A stretch of 64,000 nucleotides of DNA from Ligilactobacillus apodemi DSM 16634 = JCM 16172 (GCF_001434405.1 NZ_AZFT01000048.1:62001-126000); one strand, 5' to 3'; positions 30,309 to 41,112 are shown, numbered from the stretch's first letter. Numbers and translations are program-made. Notes: generated by a model not told the origin, from the sequence alone.

Positions 30309-30743
30309 ATGAAATTACATGAATTAAAGCCAGCTGAAGGCTCACGCCAAGTACGCAATCGTGTTGGTCGTGGTACTTCATCCGGTAACGGTAAAACTGC
30401 AGGTCGTGGCCAAAAAGGTCAAAAGGCTCGTAGCAAAGTACGTTTGGGCTTTGAAGGTGGACAAATGCCATTGTTCCGTCGTATGCCAAAACGTGGTTTC
30501 AATAACATTAACCGCAAGGAATATGCTATTGTAAACTTAGAAACTTTAAATAAATTCGAAGACGGTGCAGAAGTAACACCAGCATTGATGGTGGAAGCTG
30601 GTATCGTTAAGAATGAAAAAGATGGCATTAAAGTTTTAGGTAATGGTGAATTGAACAAGAAATTAACTGTTAAAGCTAATAAGTTCTCTGCCAGTGCTAA
30701 AGCAGCCATCGAAGCAGCAGGCGGTCAAGCAGAGGTGATGTAA
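30309..30743 (+). CDS. rplO: 50S ribosomal protein L15
   Basis: 144 aa. ATG at 30309 after AAGGAGGTG. Basic, Gly-rich N-terminal extension ([22 protein letters not shown]) threads into 23S rRNA. Four bases before secY, whose ribosome binding site is inside this gene. Confidence 0.98.
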   Translation: MKLHELKPAEGSRQVRNRVGRGTSSGNGKTAGRGQKGQKARSKVRLGFEGGQMPLFRRMPKRGFNNINRKEYAIVNLETLNKFEDGAEVTPALMVEAGIVKNEKDGIKVLGNGELNKKLTVKANKFSASAKAAIEAAGGQAEVM

Positions 30744-30746
30744 TAG

Positions 30747-32039
30747 ATGCTTAGAACAATGAAGAACGCCTTTGCTGTAAAAGAGATTCGCCAAAAAATC
30801 TTATTTACCTTAGGTATCTTGATTGTATTTCGTATAGGCACTTATATCACAGTCCCTGGGATCAACGCTAAAGCATTAAGTAGTGTTGCGTCTTCAGGGT
30901 TAATTAGTATCTTGAACACTTTTAGCGGTGGCGGTTTGACTAACTATTCCATTTTAGCAATGGGTGTTTCTCCATATATTACCGCTCAAATCATTGTTCA
31001 GTTATTACAAATGGACATTGTTCCACGATTTGTTGAATGGAGTAAACAAGGTGAAGTCGGACGGCGCAAGTTAAACCAGTGGACAAGATATTTGACCATT
31101 GTGCTCGCGTTTATACAATCAGTCGGAATTACGGCCGGGTTTAACTATATGAGTAGTTTAAACTTGGTGAATAATCCAAGTCCGCAAACATATGTTACGA
31201 TCGGGGTAATTTTAACCGGTGGTACGATGTTTACGGTTTGGTTAGGTGATATGATCACTGATCGCGGTATCGGTAATGGGATCTCAATGATCATTATGGC
31301 AGGTATTGTTTCGCGTGTGCCAGACGGCATTCGCCAAGTTTTCGTTGAAGAATTCCAAGGTGCTTCACAACTTTGGGAACCTATCTTGTATGTGACGGTC
31401 TTATTATTAATCATTTTGGCAATCGTTACATTTGTAACTTATGTTCAACAAGCTAATTATAAGATTCCGATCCAATACACAAGACGGGTCGCTGGAGCAA
31501 CCGAAAGTTCATATTTACCATTGAAAGTCAATGTGGCTGGGGTTATCCCAGTTATCTTTGCCAGCTCATTTATTGCTACACCACAAACGATCTTATTACT
31601 CTTTGCTCAAGAGTATTCAGAAGATAAGTGGTATATCATTATGAGTCGAGTATTTAACATGCAAACCATTCCGGGTATGATTTTGTACACGATTTTGATC
31701 GTAGTCTTCACATTCTTCTATGCCTTCGTGCAAGTTAACCCTGAAAAATTGGCAGAAAACTTGCAAAAACAAGGAAGTTATATTCCTTCTGTTTGGCCAG
31801 GACGTGAAACTCAAAAGTATGTTTCTCGACTTTTGATGCGTTTAAGTGTAGTTGGTGCGCTTTTCTTAGGCTTAGTTTCCTTGATCCCATTAGTAGCTTC
31901 GGCTGTTTGGGGCTTAGATGAATCTATTGGTCTAGGTGGTACTAGTTTATTGATCGTAGTCGGCGTTACGCTTGAAATTATGCGTCAATTAAACGGTATG
32001 ATGATGAAGCGTGAATATGTTGGCTTTATCAGAAAGTAA
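30747..32039 (+). CDS. secY: Protein translocase channel subunit SecY
   Basis: 430 aa, ten membrane helices. It forms the protein-conducting channel with SecE and SecG and accepts preproteins from SecA, or nascent chains from the ribosome via FtsY/SRP. Conserved segments GVSPYITAQIIVQLL, the plug/TM2 region and the cytosolic loops around RYLTIVLAFIQS and IRQ are present. It is the only housekeeping SecY in view; the surface protein at 36 kb would use it. Confidence 0.98.
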   Translation: MLRTMKNAFAVKEIRQKILFTLGILIVFRIGTYITVPGINAKALSSVASSGLISILNTFSGGGLTNYSILAMGVSPYITAQIIVQLLQMDIVPRFVEWSKQGEVGRRKLNQWTRYLTIVLAFIQSVGITAGFNYMSSLNLVNNPSPQTYVTIGVILTGGTMFTVWLGDMITDRGIGNGISMIIMAGIVSRVPDGIRQVFVEEFQGASQLWEPILYVTVLLLIILAIVTFVTYVQQANYKIPIQYTRRVAGATESSYLPLKVNVAGVIPVIFASSFIATPQTILLLFAQEYSEDKWYIIMSRVFNMQTIPGMILYTILIVVFTFFYAFVQVNPEKLAENLQKQGSYIPSVWPGRETQKYVSRLLMRLSVVGALFLGLVSLIPLVASAVWGLDESIGLGGTSLLIVVGVTLEIMRQLNGMMMKREYVGFIRK

Positions 32040-32051
32040 TCAATAATTACT

Positions 32052-32119
32052 GCAACAAGCAAAGTTAGATCATCCGATCAGCTTTGCTTGTTGCATTTTA
32101 TAAAGCGACTGATCGGATG
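32052..32119 (+). other. secY-adk hairpin with loop-complementary tail (possible pseudoknot)
   Basis: GCAACAAGCAAAG (32052-32064) pairs perfectly with CTTTGCTTGTTGC (32082-32094); a short T-containing tail follows, so it can act as a terminator of the secY transcript. The 17-base loop contains CATCCGATCAG (32071-32081), which is an exact complement of CTGATCGGATG (32109-32119) downstream. This could make a pseudoknot or a competing helix. Confidence 0.65.
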
Positions 32120-32129
32120 AACGCTCTAA

Positions 32130-32158
32130 TTGAGCAAAAACGTGCAATATGCTATAAT
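32130..32158 (+). promoter_or_regulatory. adk promoter
   Basis: TTGAGC (32130-32135), 17-base spacer and TATAAT (32153-32158). It gives adk a transcript independent of the ribosomal cluster. Confidence 0.75.
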
Positions 32159-32225
32159 AGCAGAGTTTGAAGGGCTGTTAACGAATAATAACGGAACGGT
32201 CTAATTGACACGATATTTGAAATAA

Positions 32226-32900
<675 letters not shown>

Positions 32901-32947
32901 AATCAATCAAAAGATACGCCTGGATTGTCATTTTAGCAAATTAGTGC

Positions 32948-32976
32948 TTGCATCTCTTTATTTGCTATGTTATGAT
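32948..32976 (+). promoter_or_regulatory. infA/alpha-operon promoter
   Basis: TTGCAT (32948-32953), 17-base spacer, TATGAT (32971-32976). A leader of about 135 bases follows before infA. Confidence 0.65.
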
Positions 32977-33115
32977 AATTCAGGTTTATCTTTTCAAGAG
33001 GCTCAGTTTGCCATTTTGAGCAAACGGAACTTGCGGAAAAAGGTGGGACTCCATAAAAAGCTTCTCACATTTTTACGTGTAAAGTTTTAAAACCAATTTA
33101 AGGAGGTACTTTTGC

Positions 33116-33334
33116 GTGGCGAAAGATGATGTGATTGAAATTGAGGGTACGATCAAAGAAACGTTGCCAAATGCGATGTTCAAAGTTGAACTTGAAAATG
33201 GACATGAGATTTTAGCTCATGTTTCCGGTAAGATCCGCATGCATTACATTCGTATTTTACCAGGAGACAAGGTTACTGTTGAAATGTCCCCTTATGATTT
33301 GACTAAGGGTCGCATTACCTATCGCTTTAAATAG
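33116..33334 (+). CDS. infA: Translation initiation factor IF-1
   Basis: 72 aa, GTG start ([18 protein letters not shown]) after AAGGAGG. A single OB fold that blocks the A site during initiation. Size and sequence are typical. Confidence 0.98.
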   Translation: MAKDDVIEIEGTIKETLPNAMFKVELENGHEILAHVSGKIRMHYIRILPGDKVTVEMSPYDLTKGRITYRFK

Positions 33335-33368
33335 ATTGTACTTCAAAACTATTTAGGAGGTATAATTC

Positions 33369-33482
33369 ATGAAAGTAAGACCATCAGTTAAACCAATGTG
33401 CGAACATTGCAAAGTTATCAAACGTAAAGGTCGCGTTATGGTTATTTGCGATAATCCAAAGCACAAACAACGTCAAGGATAA
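33369..33482 (+). CDS. rpmJ: 50S ribosomal protein L36
   Basis: 37 aa, very small but certain: [19 protein letters not shown] with the zinc ligands Cys11, Cys14, Cys27 and His32. AGGAGG precedes the ATG. It lies between infA and rpsM as in most Firmicutes. Confidence 0.97.
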   Translation: MKVRPSVKPMCEHCKVIKRKGRVMVICDNPKHKQRQG

Positions 33483-33507
33483 TAATTAATTAGGAGGTGT
33501 AATTGTA

Positions 33508-33873
33508 ATGGCTCGTATTGCAGGTGTCGATTTACCACGCGACAAGCGTATCGTTATCGGCTTAACTTATATTTACGGAATCGGTAATACAACAGCTAAG
33601 AAGATCTTAGCTGAAGCAGGTGTTTCAGAAGACATTCGCGTTCGCGACTTAACAGCAGATCAAGAAGACAAGATCCGTGCGGTTGTGGATAACTACAAGG
33701 TAGAAGGTGACCTTCGCCGTGAAGTTTCCTTAAACATTAAGCGTCTTTCCGAAATCGGCTCTTACCGTGGTCTACGTCATCGTCGTCATTTACCAGTTCG
33801 TGGTCAAAACACGAAGAATAACGCACGTACACGTAAAGGCCCAGCAGTTTCAATTGCAGGTAAGAAGAAATAA
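33508..33873 (+). CDS. rpsM: 30S ribosomal protein S13
   Basis: 121 aa. [25 protein letters not shown] at the N-terminus and the basic [15 protein letters not shown] tail near the C-terminus, which contacts P-site tRNA. AGGAGGTG precedes the ATG. Confidence 0.98.
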   Translation: MARIAGVDLPRDKRIVIGLTYIYGIGNTTAKKILAEAGVSEDIRVRDLTADQEDKIRAVVDNYKVEGDLRREVSLNIKRLSEIGSYRGLRHRRHLPVRGQNTKNNARTRKGPAVSIAGKKK

Positions 33874-33906
33874 TTTAAATAATCTAAGAAGGAGGTTAGC
33901 TAGTTC

Positions 33907-34293
33907 ATGGCAGTTAAAAAATCTCGTAAGCGCCGTGTAAAGAAGAATATCGAAAGCGGTGTTGCACATATTCATTCAACATTCAATAACACACTTGTTA
34001 TGATCACAGACGTTCATGGTAACGCCGTTGCATGGTCATCAGCAGGTTCTTTAGGCTTCAAAGGTTCTCGTAAGTCTACTCCATTTGCTGCCCAAATGGC
34101 TGCAGAAGCAGCTGCTAAAGGTGCAATGGATCATGGCATGAAGACTGTTGAAGTTGCAGTTAAAGGTCCTGGTTCTGGTCGTGAAGCTGCTATTCGTGCG
34201 CTTCAAACAACAGGTCTTGAAGTTACATCTATTAAAGATGTTACACCAGTTCCTCATAACGGATGCCGTCCTCCAAAACGCCGTCGTGTTTAA
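33907..34293 (+). CDS. rpsK: 30S ribosomal protein S11
   Basis: 128 aa platform protein. [15 protein letters not shown] and the C-terminal [18 protein letters not shown] are diagnostic. GGAGG precedes the ATG. An 85-base gap follows before rpoA. Confidence 0.98.
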   Translation: MAVKKSRKRRVKKNIESGVAHIHSTFNNTLVMITDVHGNAVAWSSAGSLGFKGSRKSTPFAAQMAAEAAAKGAMDHGMKTVEVAVKGPGSGREAAIRALQTTGLEVTSIKDVTPVPHNGCRPPKRRRV

Positions 34294-34378
34294 TGTGGAT
34301 CAGTATTCATTCTGAGGATAAACTCATAATGTTTTCAACCAGATTACACGTAACGTTTTGAAAGGGGTAAAGATAAGA

Positions 34379-35323
34379 ATGATCGAATTTGAAAAACCAA
34401 AAATTCATAAAATCGAAGAAGGCGAAGACTACGGCAAGTTTGTCGTTGAACCGCTTGAACGTGGTTACGGTACAACTTTAGGTAACTCCTTACGTCGTAT
34501 CTTACTTTCTTCATTACCTGGTGCAGCAATCACAGATATTCAAATTGATGGTGTGTTACACGAATTCTCAACTGTAAAAGGTGTGTTAGAAGACGTTACC
34601 GCAATTATTTTGAACTTAAAGAAAGTTGCACTTAAACTTGATTCTGAAGATTCTCAAACTTTGGAATTTGATGTTGTTGGTCCAAAAGAAGTTACTGCCG
34701 GTGACATTCAAGGTAGCAGTGATGTAGAAATCCTCAACCCAGACCAATATATTTGTACTGTGGCTGACGGAGCTGTGTTCCATGCTCGAATGACTGCTAA
34801 CAAGGGTCGTGGTTATGTTTCTGCAACAGAAAACAAAGCTAAGGCTGAAGATATGCCTATTGGCGTTTTACCAATCGACTCAATTTATACCCCGATCGAA
34901 CGTGTCAACTACCAAGTAGAAAAAACACGTGTTGGTCAAAAAAATGATTATGATAAATTAACGTTAGACGTGTGGACAAATGGTTCGATCACTCCTAGTG
35001 AAGCTATCAGTTTGTCTGCTAAGATTTTAACAGAGCATTTGACTCTCTTCGTTGATTTGACAGATGAAGCTAAGAATGCTGAAATCATGGTCGAAAAAGA
35101 AGAAACACATAAAGAAAAAATGCTTGAAATGACAATCGAAGAACTTGACTTATCTGTTCGTTCATACAACTGCTTGAAGCGTGCTGGTATCAATACTGTG
35201 CAAGCATTGACTAACAAGTCAGAAGCAGACATGATGAAAGTTAGAAACCTTGGTCGCAAGTCCTTGGAAGAAGTTAAGGCTAAATTAGCTGATCTTGGTT
35301 TGTCATTACGTCATGATGACTAA
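34379..35323 (+). CDS. rpoA: RNA polymerase alpha subunit
   Basis: 314 aa. N-terminal dimerisation domain ([23 protein letters not shown]-like segment present) and the C-terminal alpha-CTD with helix-hairpin-helix motifs ([30 protein letters not shown]) that bind UP elements and activators. The ATG at 34379 follows AAAGGGG; an earlier in-frame codon overlaps that site. Confidence 0.98.
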   Translation: MIEFEKPKIHKIEEGEDYGKFVVEPLERGYGTTLGNSLRRILLSSLPGAAITDIQIDGVLHEFSTVKGVLEDVTAIILNLKKVALKLDSEDSQTLEFDVVGPKEVTAGDIQGSSDVEILNPDQYICTVADGAVFHARMTANKGRGYVSATENKAKAEDMPIGVLPIDSIYTPIERVNYQVEKTRVGQKNDYDKLTLDVWTNGSITPSEAISLSAKILTEHLTLFVDLTDEAKNAEIMVEKEETHKEKMLEMTIEELDLSVRSYNCLKRAGINTVQALTNKSEADMMKVRNLGRKSLEEVKAKLADLGLSLRHDD

Positions 35324-35351
35324 TATTTTTAATTAAGGGAGGGAACTGTTC

Positions 35352-35735
35352 ATGGCTTACCGTAAATTAGGTCGCACTAGCGCACACCGTAAATCAATGT
35401 TACGTAACTTGACTACTGACTTGATCGTTAACGGTCGTATCGTTACAACAGAAACACGTGCTAAAGAAGTACGTAAAACTGCTGAAAAAATGATCACTTT
35501 AGGTAAAAAAGGTGATTTAGCTTCACGTCGTCGTGCTGCTGCATTCATGATGGATGTTGTTGCTGATGTTAAAGAAGACGGCGATAAGGCTGTAGTTCAA
35601 ACAGCTTTACAAAAGTTGTTTGATGATGTTGCACCTCGTTTTGAAGGACGCAACGGCGGTTACACACGCATCATCAAGATGGACGAACGCCGCGGCGATG
35701 CAGCTAAAATGGCTGTTCTTGAATTGGTTGACTAA
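35352..35735 (+). CDS. rplQ: 50S ribosomal protein L17
   Basis: 127 aa. [20 protein letters not shown] start, and the C-terminal [25 protein letters not shown] is standard. Last gene of the alpha operon, immediately followed by a structured RNA element. Confidence 0.98.
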   Translation: MAYRKLGRTSAHRKSMLRNLTTDLIVNGRIVTTETRAKEVRKTAEKMITLGKKGDLASRRRAAAFMMDVVADVKEDGDKAVVQTALQKLFDDVAPRFEGRNGGYTRIIKMDERRGDAAKMAVLELVD

Positions 35736-35761
35736 TATTAGATTAGCAACGAATAGATAAC

Positions 35762-35876
35762 TAGTGTCACTTTTATAGCGATAACTGGGCGTTACGATGT
35801 TGGGTAAAACCGAGTCTAGTCCTAAGTAGCAGATAGTGGATCTGTGAAACCTTCGTTATAAAAAGTGATTTTTTTA
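35762..35876 (+). ncRNA. L17 downstream element (L17DE-type RNA)
   Basis: Downstream of rplQ, CACTTTTATAGCGA (35768-35781) pairs, with one wobble and one bulge, with TCGTTATAAAAAGTG (about 35853-35867), enclosing a multibranch of smaller stems, and a T-run follows. A conserved L17 downstream element is known directly after rplQ in lactic acid bacteria and Listeria, and position and shape agree. It is likely the 3' end of the alpha operon transcript. The function is unknown. Confidence 0.65.
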
Positions 35877-35913
35877 TTATCTTTATTTTATGGGTATAAA
35901 TTTCATACATCAG

Positions 35914-35942
35914 AAGAGTGCTAAATTGGCACTCTTTTTTTG
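35914..35942 (+). terminator. Second terminator after rplQ
   Basis: AGAGTGC (35915-35921) pairs with GCACTCT (35929-35935), followed by T residues. It backs up the L17DE structure. The rest of the gap to 36151 is AT-rich, without a gene; it should contain the surface-protein promoter, but no box is convincing. Confidence 0.8.
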
Positions 35943-36151
35943 TTTATTTTGATATAATTAAAAAATAAAAGGTATATCTAAGATATTCTCATTTTAATCT
36001 TATTGTAGATATTACCTATTTTGTTGAATAAAAGCGCTTTTATAGAATAAAACAATATAACTTAAAAATTTTTAATTGTTTTCTGATTAATAAAAATTTA
36101 AGATTAAGTTATAAAGTGATTGCTTAGAACATAAAATAGGTGGGGAAGAAA

Positions 36152-39100
36152 ATGCTTTCTAAAAATAATCATAAATTATATAACCAAAAACTCGCAGCGA
36201 AGAAACAAAGATTTACAATTAAGAGACTAAGTGTTGGGGTAGCTTCGATCTTAGTGGGGACCTTGTTTATGACTTACTCAGGCGGAACTCAAGTTTCAGC
36301 TGATACTCAAGTAGCATCAACTCAACTAGCTGATGCAAATGAGTCTAATACAGCAGAAACGACTACTAGTCAGGCGAGCACTGATTTAGCAGATGAGGAC
36401 GCAACGGCTGAGAATACAGCAGAAACAGTGACTAGCGAAGCAGCTACATCAGCTAGTGAAGCAACTAGTGAAGTGGCCAGTGTTGCTTCAGTTGCATCTG
36501 AGCAACAAGCTTTTGTAGCTACAGCAGAACCAGAAACAACAGCACCAACTTCAGAAGCTCAACCAACAATGGCCTCAGAAGCAACAAGCTTAGCTCAACC
36601 AGCTGAAGTAACTCAACCAGAGATAGCTGAGTCAGAAGCACCAGTTCAAAGCCAAGCTACATCAGCTAGTGCACCAAATAGTGAAAGCGGATACTTTAGA
36701 AGTGCTACTTTACGGGCTGCACGTCCAAATGAAGTTAAGGTATACGGCTTTTCTGGTCAAGTTAAGTATAAAGGTGACGGCCAAGTTACTTCAATGAATG
36801 GCTATATTGATAAAGAGAAACATACGACAAATTCAGAATCAGTTCGAGTCGAAGTACAGTATATTCCAACAGAATCAAACAAGAATCAAAAAACATTACC
36901 GATCTCAGTTGAGTTGACTGGTAATGCGAACTATACTTTACCAAGCACGATTATGATCAACGGATCCAGTGTGCCATTAACATCTGATGGCTATTACTAT
37001 TCTAGTTCGGTAAAAGCAAATGCAAACGTTGAAAATACGATTGAATTTACAGTTAAGGTAACAGGTCGTTTGAATAAAGTTACCTCATTTAATATATATA
37101 TTGCTACAGCTAATGCAACATATAATAAGGAATTTCCAGCTAAGTATTCAGGACAAGCGTATGTAAAAAATACTTTAGTTGCAACTAATACTTTTGATGG
37201 TAAGATCTATCAAGAAGTGCTCAAAGAGTTAGAAGCGCCAGCAGATAAGATCGAAAAAGTAGAAATTCCGTTTGAAACTAAATATTTAGCAGATCAGTCT
37301 TTAACTGCGGGACAACGAATCGTTGAGAAAAAAGGGGTTTTAGGTGAAAAGACCGTTACAACAACATATACACTCAACAGTGAAAATAAATTTGTCGGTA
37401 AAACGAGTGAACAGATCACTAAAGAACCTGAAACAGAACTTGTTAGAGTAGGGACTAAACCAGAGATTCAAGAAGAAAGTATTCCGTTTGAAACTATCTA
37501 CCAAGAAGACTCACAAATGGATCCTACGGCCGCTGAGGTTATTGTAACGCCAGGGGTTCCAGGGAAAAAAGTTACTTCTACGACTTATCAATTAAATGAA
37601 GTGACAGGTGAAATAACAGCTACAACAACGACTAAGACAACCGATCCAGTGTCACAGGTCGTTAAACATAGTCCAACAGGAGAAATTGCTTTCCAAACGC
37701 AATATCGGGAAAATCCCGAACTAACAGCTGGTGAAACTAAAGTTGTTCAAGCTGGGGTAGTGGGTTCTTCAAATAAAGTTTACGATGCAGTAAATGGCCA
37801 TGCAGTCGTCGAGTTTAATCCAAAGACAGAGGCAAGTACTACGCGGGAACCACAATTGATCATGGTTTTAGTTGAGCTTAGTGGGGTGGTCGGTAACAGT
37901 ATGTATTTGACCAATGATGTTTCTAAGTTAGCTCCACTATGGGATCAAATGGAAGATGGCGATCGTTTGCTTTGGATCAGTGCTTTACGGATCCCTGAAA
38001 AATTTGATGATGCACAGGCAAGTTATTCCGTAAAAGGTAAAGATCAACAGATCAATCCATTAGAAAAAATCGGGACTATTTCGGCAAGCGATATTCCGGC
38101 ACGTTATAACATTACGGCTGAAGATATGAAAAATGCGGAAATTCGTTTAGAAACTGATCTCTTTACGCAAGATGCTAATTCGTTGGTTAATAATAAAGGC
38201 TTAATGACCTTGTTAAATCAAGCGGGTTCAAGAGTGATCTCGATCCGGAATGTGGGACGTCAAAAACAAGAATTTAAGAAGTATGGTTTGGCTGAAGCAG
38301 CTTTCCAAAAAGCAGGAATACCATATAAATTAGATGATCGAGAAGGGCTACTTAGTGTAACACCTAATTTGATCCCAACAATCGTGTATAAACCACTAGA
38401 TATTACAATTGAGGATGCTTCTGGCGAATTAAAGATCACAACGGCGCAATTGAGTGTGGGCGATAAGGTGATCAATTTACCAGTAACTAACGGAAAAGTA
38501 CAAACAACATATACACCTGACAGTGAAACTCCAATTACTATTTCTTATGATTTTGCGGGAACTGCTACAGCAGAACGAACTTTAACTGTCAAAGTTACCG
38601 CTGATGGTAATGAAGTAGCTAAATTAGAAACAGCTGTGCAACCAAAACTTCATCTCGAAACGAAAGCTCCAGTAACGCAAATTATTGAAGTTGGTACTAA
38701 GCCAGTGGTGACAACTGAAAAGATTCCGTATGAAACGATTTATATTACGGATGAAACAATGTTGGCGGATGCTCCTGAAGTCGTTTTAGTAGAAGGAAAA
38801 GAAGGGCAAAAAGTCACAACGATAAATTACACGTTAGATTTACAAACAGGTAAAGTTACAGCTCAAGCTCCAAAAGTTGAGGTAACTGTACAACCGGTAA
38901 ATCGCGAAGTGAAGCGTGGCGCTGGCCAAGCAACGACAATGCCATATAGCACAATATATCAGGCAAGTGAAGAATTAGATTTAGGTCAACAAGTAATTAG
39001 AATTAAAGGTAAAAATGGTCTCCTATTACCAAATGGAGTAGTAAGTAGAGCACCAATGCCTGAATGGATCTTAGTTGGTACAAAGCCAACTGTAGTTGAA

Positions 39101-41044
39101 ACGGTACTTGAATTCTCGACTCAGTATGAAGATGATGCGTTGCGTTTACCAACTGACCCAGAAATCGTTGTCACACCTGGTCGAAATGGTAAGACTATCA
39201 CGACAACTAAATATAAAGTAAATTCAAGTACGGGTGAAGTCACTGCTTTAGAACCAGTAGTTGAAACAACTCCAGCGGTCGATGAAGTGATTCGCCGTGG
39301 TGTTGGGAAAACCACACTAGTACCACGCATAACGAAGTATGTTGCCAATGTTACTTTACCTAAGGGCGAAACACATGAAATGGTAGCTGGGACTGATGGT
39401 GTGATCCATCCAAATGGTGATACTCTGGTTGCTATGGAAGCTCGAGTAATAGAAGTTGGGGCTAAGCCAGTTATTGTAGAAACAAGAATCGAGCCTCAAG
39501 TAATTTACCAAGAAGACCCAACGATGAAAAAAGAAGATCCTGAAATCGTGTTAGTTGAAGGGTTAGCAGGTAAAAAGACAATTACAACAAGCTTTAGGGT
39601 AAATGAAATTACCGGTATGATCACTGAGATCACAAAAGAAGAAGTTGTTGCTCCAATTGATCGAGTGGTTAAAGTTGGGGTTGGCTCTGAAGTTGTTATC
39701 CCATATATGACGCAATATGAAGCTGACGCAACAATGATAGCTGGTGAAACAGCGGTCAAAGTAGCGGGTCAAACCGGAATCAAACATCCAAACGGCACGG
39801 TAACGACAGCACCAGTGACAGAAGTGATCTTAGTAGGTACAAAGGCTGCGGTAACAGAAGAAACATTAGCACCACAAGTGATCTACCAAGAAGACGCAAC
39901 GATGAAAAAAGAAGATCCACAAGTTGTCGTAGTTGAAGGTCAGGCAGGTAAGAAAATCACAACAGTAACTTACACCTTAGATGAAACGACAGGTAAAGTT
40001 TCTGCCAATGAACCAGTGGTAGAGATCACAGCGCCAATTGACCGTGTGATCAAAGTGGGCGTGGGTAACGAAAGTACGATTCCATATCTAACTAAATATG
40101 AAGCAGACGAAACGATGACCGCCGGCGAAACAAAAGTCAAAGTTGCGGGCCAAACGGGGATCAAGCATCCAAATGGTACAGTGACAAAAGCACCGGTGAC
40201 TGAAATCATTTTAGTAGGTACAAAAGCCTCAGTGTCAGAAGCAACGATTGCATTAAAAGTAATTTATCAAAAAGATCCAACAATGAAACAAGAAGACCCA
40301 CAAATTGTTGTTGTAGAAGGCCAAACTGGTAAAGAAATTACCACGGTGACATATACCCTAGATGAAACGACAGGCAAAGTGACCGCTAATGAGTCGGTCG
40401 TAGAAACCATTGCGCCAGTTGACCGTGTGATCAAAGTCGGTGTAGGCGAAGATACAGTCTTACCATACGAAACGAAGTATGAAGCTGATGAAACGATGAC
40501 CGCCGGCGAAACGAAAGTCAAAGTTGCGGGCCAAACGGGGATCAAGCATCCAAATGGCACGGTGACAAAAGAACCTGTGACTGAAATCATCTTAGTTGGT
40601 ACTAAGCCAGTAGTAACCGAAGAAGAAATTGCTTTTGAAGTTATCTGTGTTGATGATCCTACTTTACCAGCTGGGACAGTGGTCAAAGTTCAAAATGGTC
40701 AAGCGGGTAAGAAAATCATTACTACAACTTACATTGTTGATGAAAATACTGGCGAATTAACGCCAATAACTACAGAAGAAGTATTGGAACCAGTAACCGA
40801 ATTGGTTAAACGTGGTACCAAGCCAGCTGAAGTTATCACAACAGTTAAAGAAGAAGTAAAAGTAATGCCTGTAGAGACACCAGCAGCACCAAAACAAGAA
40901 GTTGCTAAACCAGCTCAAGTTAAGGAAAAAGAATTGCCACAAACAGGTGATACAACAGAAAATACAGCTATTTTAGGAGCAGTTGGGATCCTCTTAGCTT
41001 TAGGCTTAGTTGCTTACGATGGACGCAAAAAACGTCCCGAATAA
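36152..41044 (+). CDS. YSIRK/LPXTG-anchored G5-repeat surface protein
   Basis: 1630 aa. Residues about 18-50 form a YSIRK-type signal (FTIKRLSVGVASILVG) ending near VSADT. Next are an Ala/Ser/Thr/Glu-rich stretch (about 51-185) and a unique beta-rich region (186-355). About 14 G5-like units follow, alternating two types: one with GxxGKKxTTxTYxLD, the other with AGQTGIKHPNGTVT. After the third unit a block at about 560-740 resembles a von Willebrand A domain, but its metal site reads VELSGVVG in place of DxSGS. A Pro-rich stretch leads to LPQTGD (about 1595), a hydrophobic helix and KKRPE, so sortase A would anchor it. G5 domains bind polysaccharide or protein; an adhesin or biofilm role is inferred. 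ATG at 36152 follows AGGTGGGG. Confidence 0.9.
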   Translation: MLSKNNHKLYNQKLAAKKQRFTIKRLSVGVASILVGTLFMTYSGGTQVSADTQVASTQLADANESNTAETTTSQASTDLADEDATAENTAETVTSEAATSASEATSEVASVASVASEQQAFVATAEPETTAPTSEAQPTMASEATSLAQPAEVTQPEIAESEAPVQSQATSASAPNSESGYFRSATLRAARPNEVKVYGFSGQVKYKGDGQVTSMNGYIDKEKHTTNSESVRVEVQYIPTESNKNQKTLPISVELTGNANYTLPSTIMINGSSVPLTSDGYYYSSSVKANANVENTIEFTVKVTGRLNKVTSFNIYIATANATYNKEFPAKYSGQAYVKNTLVATNTFDGKIYQEVLKELEAPADKIEKVEIPFETKYLADQSLTAGQRIVEKKGVLGEKTVTTTYTLNSENKFVGKTSEQITKEPETELVRVGTKPEIQEESIPFETIYQEDSQMDPTAAEVIVTPGVPGKKVTSTTYQLNEVTGEITATTTTKTTDPVSQVVKHSPTGEIAFQTQYRENPELTAGETKVVQAGVVGSSNKVYDAVNGHAVVEFNPKTEASTTREPQLIMVLVELSGVVGNSMYLTNDVSKLAPLWDQMEDGDRLLWISALRIPEKFDDAQASYSVKGKDQQINPLEKIGTISASDIPARYNITAEDMKNAEIRLETDLFTQDANSLVNNKGLMTLLNQAGSRVISIRNVGRQKQEFKKYGLAEAAFQKAGIPYKLDDREGLLSVTPNLIPTIVYKPLDITIEDASGELKITTAQLSVGDKVINLPVTNGKVQTTYTPDSETPITISYDFAGTATAERTLTVKVTADGNEVAKLETAVQPKLHLETKAPVTQIIEVGTKPVVTTEKIPYETIYITDETMLADAPEVVLVEGKEGQKVTTINYTLDLQTGKVTAQAPKVEVTVQPVNREVKRGAGQATTMPYSTIYQASEELDLGQQVIRIKGKNGLLLPNGVVSRAPMPEWILVGTKPTVVETVLEFSTQYEDDALRLPTDPEIVVTPGRNGKTITTTKYKVNSSTGEVTALEPVVETTPAVDEVIRRGVGKTTLVPRITKYVANVTLPKGETHEMVAGTDGVIHPNGDTLVAMEARVIEVGAKPVIVETRIEPQVIYQEDPTMKKEDPEIVLVEGLAGKKTITTSFRVNEITGMITEITKEEVVAPIDRVVKVGVGSEVVIPYMTQYEADATMIAGETAVKVAGQTGIKHPNGTVTTAPVTEVILVGTKAAVTEETLAPQVIYQEDATMKKEDPQVVVVEGQAGKKITTVTYTLDETTGKVSANEPVVEITAPIDRVIKVGVGNESTIPYLTKYEADETMTAGETKVKVAGQTGIKHPNGTVTKAPVTEIILVGTKASVSEATIALKVIYQKDPTMKQEDPQIVVVEGQTGKEITTVTYTLDETTGKVTANESVVETIAPVDRVIKVGVGEDTVLPYETKYEADETMTAGETKVKVAGQTGIKHPNGTVTKEPVTEIILVGTKPVVTEEEIAFEVICVDDPTLPAGTVVKVQNGQAGKKIITTTYIVDENTGELTPITTEEVLEPVTELVKRGTKPAEVITTVKEEVKVMPVETPAAPKQEVAKPAQVKEKELPQTGDTTENTAILGAVGILLALGLVAYDGRKKRPE
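39340..40620 (+). repeat. 381-bp tandem repeats within the surface-protein gene
   Basis: Copies of a two-domain coding unit recur with a spacing of exactly 381 bases (127 residues), for example ACAATGAT at 39731, ACGATGAC at 40112 and the same at 40493. The last two copies are nearly identical over 90 or more bases, and older copies (from about 39350) have diverged. Such repeats allow copy-number change by recombination. Confidence 0.85.
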
Positions 41045-41070
41045 TAAATGAAAAATCAATAAGTTTTTCG

Positions 41071-41112
41071 AAGTTCGTTAAAGATGCTTAGCATTTTTAG
41101 CGAGCTTTTTTT
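41071..41112 (+). terminator. Surface-protein terminator
   Basis: AAGTTCGTTAAAGATGC (41071-41087) pairs with GCATTTTTAGCGAGCTT (41091-41107), using three G-U pairs, then a T-run. Confidence 0.85.

Noticed and set aside
39340-40620. Regular repeats resembling a CRISPR array
   Set aside because: The period is 381 bases, the repeats are coding and there are no spacers; they are protein-domain repeats.
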